Positions 58,759-64,000 of a stretch of DNA of 64,000 bases are shown here, in pieces (the stretch's first letter is position 1; each line of letters starts with the position of its first letter). Origin of the DNA: Hetaerina americana. Taxonomy: Eukaryota > Arthropoda > Insecta > Odonata > Calopterygidae. Location: NCBI GenBank assembly GCA_022747635.1, contig JAKTNV010000024.1:3224001-3288000 (forward strand). The letters are read 5' to 3'. The notes beneath the pieces were generated by a model. The model searched no databases, was not told the DNA's origin, and was given only the letters and a program-made list of their open reading frames with translations. The position numbers and the translations under genes were made by a program.

Positions 58759-61604
58759 GCTTCTTGTAAGTTTGTCCGAGTAAGAAATTCGAAAGAAAAT
58801 CGACCCGTTTCGAGTTATTTGGAATTTTATTTATATCAGAAAGCAATGACATTTATACTTTGTTCAATGGTAAATGGAACATACCTTTAGCTCTTAAATA
58901 CCTCTATTGCATTTGCTGACACAATTCATGTTCAAAGAAAGCTCTTTAGGGACACATTGAACGCTGTCCTTATTTTGAAGAGGTGAGTTAATTCACAAAT
59001 TCTCGCAGTTTAAATAACGTGAAGCTATAAAGCATGCATATTCCATGAACGTTTTACTTTGCCCCCTTCTCATTTTTCTGACTTACGTAACATTCACATA
59101 CGATGGAAAGTTTTATTTTATTTTTTAATCAGCTTTTTTGTCGTAAAGAAATTTTCACTTTTATCCTATGCTCCTATATACTTTTTGCTTTCATATTGCG
59201 TACAAAATGTACTTGAAATCTACTGATATTTGCACAAGGGATGAAATTATAAAGAATTCTTTTACCGTTGAAGAAATATGATAGGTCGGAAAACCCTGAT
59301 TACTTGAATTAATTTGTTACATTCTAGAAAAATTTTATTTTTGATAGTTGTCTAAGGGTTCTTAACATTGTAAGGTGGTTTATATTATAGAGAAATTTAG
59401 TGAAAGTAAACCTACGAGCGTAAACTTTATTTATCCAGTATTTGAAAACTTTAGATGGCTCAACCGCAATAACAGGAATCTTGTCCATTTGCATTTAAGT
59501 TTTGAGGTCTGTCTCAGTTCCTTTTGCGCTTCGTTGATCATTAATCATTATATGATTCATACATATGAATAATTATTATTTAAAGCCGTTATAGCAATCC
59601 ATATTTATTAATTATTGGTTTGATAGACATTTTGGTGGCTATCAGTTTGAAAATTCGGTCCTGTAATCCTGTTATTTTTTCTTGAAATTGACGTAAAAAA
59701 ATCGGTGAGTAATAAAGAACAAGTGGAAACAGCCAACTTTAATCGTGAAAGAATTTTTTAGTCATGAACCATCTATTACTACACGCTAATAGCGTCATGG
59801 CTGCGATTGATCGATCTCTGAAAGATATCGTATATTCTTTAGGAATCCTGAAATACTTACGCAAAAAGAAGAAAAATTATTTGACCTACGCTATTGTCTT
59901 CTTTACTTATTTACGATTCCAATTGAAAATGCCATTCTCCTGACAGAGAATGGCATTTTTGGAAATCTCTCCCGTAACTAAACTATCTCCCAGTAAGAGA
60001 ATGCTTCGTCTCTGTCTCTATCATCCATTTTCCTTTTATATTTTGGTATTCCTTCGTCTAACATCCATCACTCCCCATCCCATAAAAGATTTCATTTGTC
60101 TTCTCTATATCCATTTCCCTTTTCCCGTTCTTTTGCAGTTTCATTTTTCTTATTATTTATTGTTCCCTGATAATTCTTGTAATAATCCAATCTTCTGTAC
60201 CTTCATATACCGCATCAAAATTTTGATCTAGCTCTTTTCTTACGTCTCTGCTTGAAATTCTGGGGTTTAATTCTCCCCTTATTCCTCGGATATCGTAATT
60301 ATTTATCCAATGATGCTATTCCTATGACCTATTTTTAATCAGAAAAAAACACTTATAGCTCCATCTCTTTCATTTAAAAATTTCATTTTCACCATTTTGA
60401 ACTCACCTCACTTCCTAATAATGTATTTACTTCCTTGTTATTATCTTATATCTCTAATCAATGGGTAACTCTGAAAATGATCCTTTAATTCGATGAAAAT
60501 TTCTAAAATCCCACGAACTTGGGGTTTTTCATTCACTAATATTACTTAATCAGGTCCTCATCCACATTTCTCTCCCATCTTCCCACCTTTGCATGCCTCT
60601 CCTCACCTTAGGAAGCACTTGTGATAGGAGCGTGTCTTTAGCTCAAGCTTACCACTGGTTATCCTTTTATAATCAATGCACCCATATATTTCTATTTGAT
60701 TCTTACTTAGACACCTATTTCTTCAGCATAGTCTACTGCCGTAGTTTTTATAATTTCGCTCGTTCTTCTCTCGACCATGAGGGTATCTATTTATTATCTC
60801 ATCATCATAAAACTATACTGTGATATCAATTGTAGTGCAGTGTTTTTAGCGAATATACGTTTTCTTAACAGTCAACTATTGCCACTCTGAATGAATCATT
60901 TGGTCTTAAAGGCTATCACCATAACCAATATTCGGGATTCTCTGTTATGATTCTACTTAATTCCAAGGAAATAGTTTTCATATATATGCACACGACAGAC
61001 TGCTTTATCACTATTTATTCTATATTAGATATTCCAGGGAACCGAAAGAGATTTAATGATTGCTCTCTTTGCTCTGAAGTCTCGCATCAAGAGTATATTT
61101 TTTAAATACTAAATATTGTGTGGTTTTTTACGTATAGCCTGGCTGGTATTTATTTTTCAACTTCTGTCGGTGATGCTGGGCGCATATCTGCTACTCACTT
61201 TGTTTCAAAGGAGTTTTAATTACTTGGAGGTAAATTTATATTTTAGGGAAATTTGAAACCCTTCAATGAATAGAATTAAAGAGGTGCATTGCAACTCCCC
61301 AAATTAGTAAAACAGCACGATATAATTTCCAAAATTAAAAGAAAATGACGTTAGCTCCACAGAAATGTAGCATATTTTTTGGGTGTTCGGCTTCAAAGAT
61401 TAGCTTTGAATGTAGTGTATTTTATTAGCTCACTTTATTGCTGGCTTGCATTGACTTCCGTTTCTTTTCGTCCTAAAACTAGATTTATCCTAGTAGTCGC
61501 TGGCCTTGTTCTTTAAACTATTGTTGATTGAAATTAATACAAAAAATTATGTGAGCAGTCAATAAAAAGTAGAATAAAGCAGTTTTATTCTTGGACTCCT
61601 TCAC
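58759..61604. other. No gene seen
   Basis: AT-rich DNA, with a pyrimidine-rich stretch at about 59980-60600. The open frames in it are Phe/Leu/Ser-rich and unrecognisable. A small hairpin at 59926-59959 is listed separately. Confidence 0.5.
59926..59959. repeat. Perfect 14-bp hairpin followed by T-run
   Basis: AAAATGCCATTCTC (59926-59939) and GAGAATGGCATTTT (59946-59959) are perfectly complementary, with a 6-base loop CTGACA. It could fold in DNA or RNA. In a eukaryotic setting a bacterial-type terminator role is not expected. No second copy was seen. Confidence 0.85.
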
Positions 61605-61736
61605 ATAACCGGCACAGGGAAAGGGACTGGCCCCCCTACCCTGACGTGTGAATTTCACACGGTGTCGGGCTTAGTACTGGGTGAACTCTACCATCACACA
61701 CCAAACCGACCTGCGGGTTGATTACTGTGTTTATGG
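61605..61736 (+). mobile_element. 3' half of the same SINE family, diverged
   Basis: It aligns with about 58620-58750: ACCCTGACGTGTGAATTTCA with CCCTGATGTGCGAATTTTGC, CTCTACCATCACACAC with CTCTACTCACAACTAT, and GCGGGTTGATTACTGTG with GCGTTGATTGCCGTGG. The tRNA-like head is absent, as in the frequent 5' truncation of SINEs, or is too diverged to see. Confidence 0.5.
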
Positions 61737-62734
61737 ATTTTATATGTATATATGTTCTTTCATATCCTTTTCATTCAAATTGAGTTATTTCGAAATCAAT
61801 TGAAAGTGCAATCTTAATGTTCCTTCTTTGACATTCCTCAACAGCTGTTTGGATCACTAGTATAGTATGTTCAAAAATGTTTAATATAACAGTATTCCTG
61901 GCTTTGTTTTGTGTTTGTCTGATACTTTCTATGATAACCAACGTAGTCCTTATTTTTCTTAAAGATTAATTCGTATTTCAGTGCGGGAAAATTGATAAAT
62001 GACGCTTTGACTTCTGAATATACTGTTTCTGCGTAAAATGAAAGAGAAAAACGATAGAATATATGAAATTAATGCAAATTATAGATCCATTTTAAAAATA
62101 TTCAGTCTTATCTTGCATCGAATGCTCCAATCATCGATGCATCGAATGAATTGCTCGTTTTCAAAGTTATATTTAGTTGTATTTCCTCTTCCGTATTGTT
62201 TCAGAGTTCCTCCAACACCTTTCAGTATATTGTTATGACATCCACCCCAGTATTAGAACAGTTCAAAACTGCAGGAGACACTAGAAAAGGAACTACGACC
62301 CCTACCCTTCTCTATGAATATCACGTCGTTCAGGCCTTAGATTTTATAGATGAGCTCATTAACCCTCACCTATCAAACCAGCCTTCGGTTTAATTACAGT
62401 AGGTACATATTATACAGTAATACGTACGTGACTCGTATCTTTTCCAATATTAAATTTTGGTTCCATTTTCGCATAATAACTTACGCAAATAATAACGCGC
62501 ATAATTACCTCCTTTTCATACATTTATTAATAGGTTGAAAACCAAGTGGTTGATGCCTGATGACAGACTGTGAGTGGGACCGTGTCTTACTATAAAGTCA
62601 TCCTTTCATCCCTTATAATCTTCCTCCTAATATTCATCTCCCGATAATCTTCAGTATTATGCCCCAGTTTCCATCATTGCTAGGAAGAAAATTTGAAGAT
62701 GAGTCAGGGGTTTTTATTGAATCCTCAGGAAATA
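61737..62734. other. No gene seen
   Basis: AT-rich; short frames only and no recognisable motif. Confidence 0.55.
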
Positions 62735-63943
62735 CGGGGTGCGTTCCTGGAGTAATGCAATTATTATTTTTTAAGTAATTTGAAGAAATTTGCGCAAACA
62801 CTTAAAAATTCTTCAAAGTACTATCCTTTGGCCTCTACACATTTTTCCTAGCGACTCCGCCTTGACTGGTACGCGCCCTGGAAGGCGGGGACCTCTCGCA
62901 AGGCCTTCGTCGCGGCTGATTGGATCTCTTTTATGGACGAAAAACGGGTTCCTTTCAGGGCTACCTTAATCTGAGGGAACATAAAGATTTTTGCTGGGGC
63001 GACGTCAGGACTATAGAGGGGATAAGGCAGCGTTGGCACCTGGTGTTTGGCCAGGAACTCGTGAATTCGTTGCGCGTTGTCGTGATGGAGTTACCAGGTA
63101 GCGGGGCTGTCTTTTCTCGTCCTGATGACCCTTTTTCGGAGTCTTTCCAGAACATCCACGTAGTAGGCAGCGTTAACTGTCTGTCCTTGAGGAACAAAAT
63201 CCTCTGGACCACTCCTTCACTGTCGCAAAAGACAATGAGCAATGTTTTCACTTTTGATTTTCTCATTCTTGCCTTTTTGGGCTTGAGGGACTGGTCGGTG
63301 TGCCACTTACAGCTGTGGCGTTTTGTTTCTGGGTCATATTAAAAAACCCAGGTTTCATCACCAGTGATAACGTTGTCCAAATAATCAGGTTTATTTTCTA
63401 TATGTTGCAAAGGTTCACTTGAAATTTCCGCTCGGTTGGTCTTTTGGTCCTCTGACAACACCTTGGGCACGAGCTTGGCGTACACTTTCTTCATCGCTAA
63501 ATATTCAGTAAAAATGTGAAATACAACAGTAGACGACAAGTTCAGTTCATTGACAACCATGTTGATACTCAATCGGCAGTCAGAGTCCAACAATAGTCGA
63601 ACACGAGCCACATTGTTGTCGGTTTCCCTGGTTGAAGGCCGCCAAGAGTGTTGTTCGTCGTGAACCTCTTCCCGCCGTTCCTTCAAGGCCTCTAACCACC
63701 TCTCAACGTCTAAGTAGGACAGATACGAGTCTCCGTAAGCCTCACCAATCACTTGGTTAGTCTCTTCAAGAGATTTCATCAGTTTAGCACAAACTTAGTA
63801 ATAGCGTATTGTTGCTCAATTGTCGGATCCATTTTTTTCGTGACACGGTCGGTGCGCAGAGGTTTACAATAACTGCCGTCCTGCCATTTATACAGCTTGA
63901 AGAGCACTGAGACCGGTTTCGCGGCAAAGCTTAACGTACCCCC
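62735..63943 (-). mobile_element. Decayed near full-length mariner
   Basis: The left end follows TA (62733-62734) and starts CGGGGTGCGTTCC. The right end is approximate: the complement of 63933-63943 gives GGGGTACGTT, matching the left GGGGTGCGTT at nine of ten bases. The transposase spans it on the minus strand. By its C-terminal tail it is related to the core-deleted element at 39126-40043. The element is about 1.2 kb, slightly short for mariner because of internal deletions. Confidence 0.8.
62790..63832 (-). pseudogene. Mariner transposase with stops, frameshifts and a small deletion
   Basis: The ATG at 63832 begins MDPTIEQQYAITKFVLN. A frameshift follows, then a long open stretch (63339-63779) with both helix-turn-helix regions (…VERWLEAL…, …RLSINMVVNELNLSSTVVF…), YAKLVPKVLSEDQK and ITGDETWVF (first Asp), where an in-frame TAA interrupts. 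The same frame continues YDPETKRHSCKW, KSKVKTLLIVFCDSEGVV, shifts to NAAYYVDVLERLRKRV, then a stop before LHHDNAQ (second Asp), then YSPDVAPAKIFMFP (third Asp). The spacing between the second and third Asp is 24 residues instead of the usual 34, so about 30 bp are missing. It is inactive. Confidence 0.82.
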
Positions 63944-64000
63944 CAACTACTTAAAGTAGTTTGATCCCACTCCGACCAATAGGAGCGGCGTGGAAAATTT
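63944..64000. other. Window end, nothing seen
   Basis: Fifty-seven bases with no recognisable feature. The mariner's right end could lie here if my boundary is wrong. Confidence 0.5.

Noticed and set aside
62560..62600. A second hammerhead core (CTGATGA near 62565)
   Set aside because: CTGATGACAGACTGTGAG is not followed by GAAAC or a closing stem II; a chance heptamer.
1..64000. CRISPR array, prophage, bacterial operons or rRNA
   Set aside because: No regularly spaced repeats, no dense same-strand coding and no ribosomal RNA-like sequence were seen; all protein evidence points to eukaryotic transposons.

Overview
This window reads as nuclear DNA of an arthropod, most likely an insect. It is AT-rich, carries long (TA)n microsatellites, has no dense or operon-like coding, and holds many mariner-type (IS630/Tc1/mariner, DD34D) elements of lineages familiar from insect genomes, together with tRNA-derived repeats. 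I cannot name the species. I found no host protein-coding gene that I can support. Nearly all recognisable protein sequence belongs to decayed transposons, so the window looks intergenic or like a large intron.

Layout. 1-4.1 kb is AT-rich DNA with one CpG-dense patch (2.64-2.95 kb). At 4134-4886 and 10409-11151 lie two near-identical short mariner derivatives. They keep the DNA-binding part and the C-terminal tail of the transposase but have lost the catalytic core. 11-28 kb is mostly unannotatable, with (TA)n tracts, an old mariner fragment near 16.3-16.7 kb and a 245-bp foldback repeat at 20.7-20.9 kb. At 28.7-32.8 kb is a transposon cluster: an old minus-strand mariner split by a younger plus-strand mariner, then a third mariner of another lineage. 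At 36.56-36.74 kb is a long perfect-like palindrome whose centre contains the conserved core of a hammerhead ribozyme, with a possible reverse-transcriptase relic beside it. 39.1-40.0 kb holds another core-deleted mariner of an unrelated lineage. 45.1-46.4 kb holds a mariner that shares two inactivating mutations with the copy at 29.3-30.6 kb. At 46.75-47.33 kb is a 580-bp composite element, flanked by 12-bp direct repeats, that joins a foldback repeat to a tRNA-like sequence with intact A and B boxes. Two related, diverged tRNA-derived repeats lie near 58.5 and 61.6 kb, and a final decayed mariner occupies 62.7-63.9 kb.

Between these are recurring blocks of 100-550 bp with strong purine/pyrimidine strand asymmetry, some G-quadruplex-prone. 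They generate the longest open frames of the window but look low-complexity rather than coding.

What connects the parts is mobile DNA biology. Several mariner copies look as if they moved while already defective, which needs transposase supplied in trans. Three copies from two lineages ended with the same architecture (DNA-binding domain plus C-terminal tail, no catalytic core). Two non-mariner systems, the hammerhead palindrome and the tRNA/foldback composite, look least standard.
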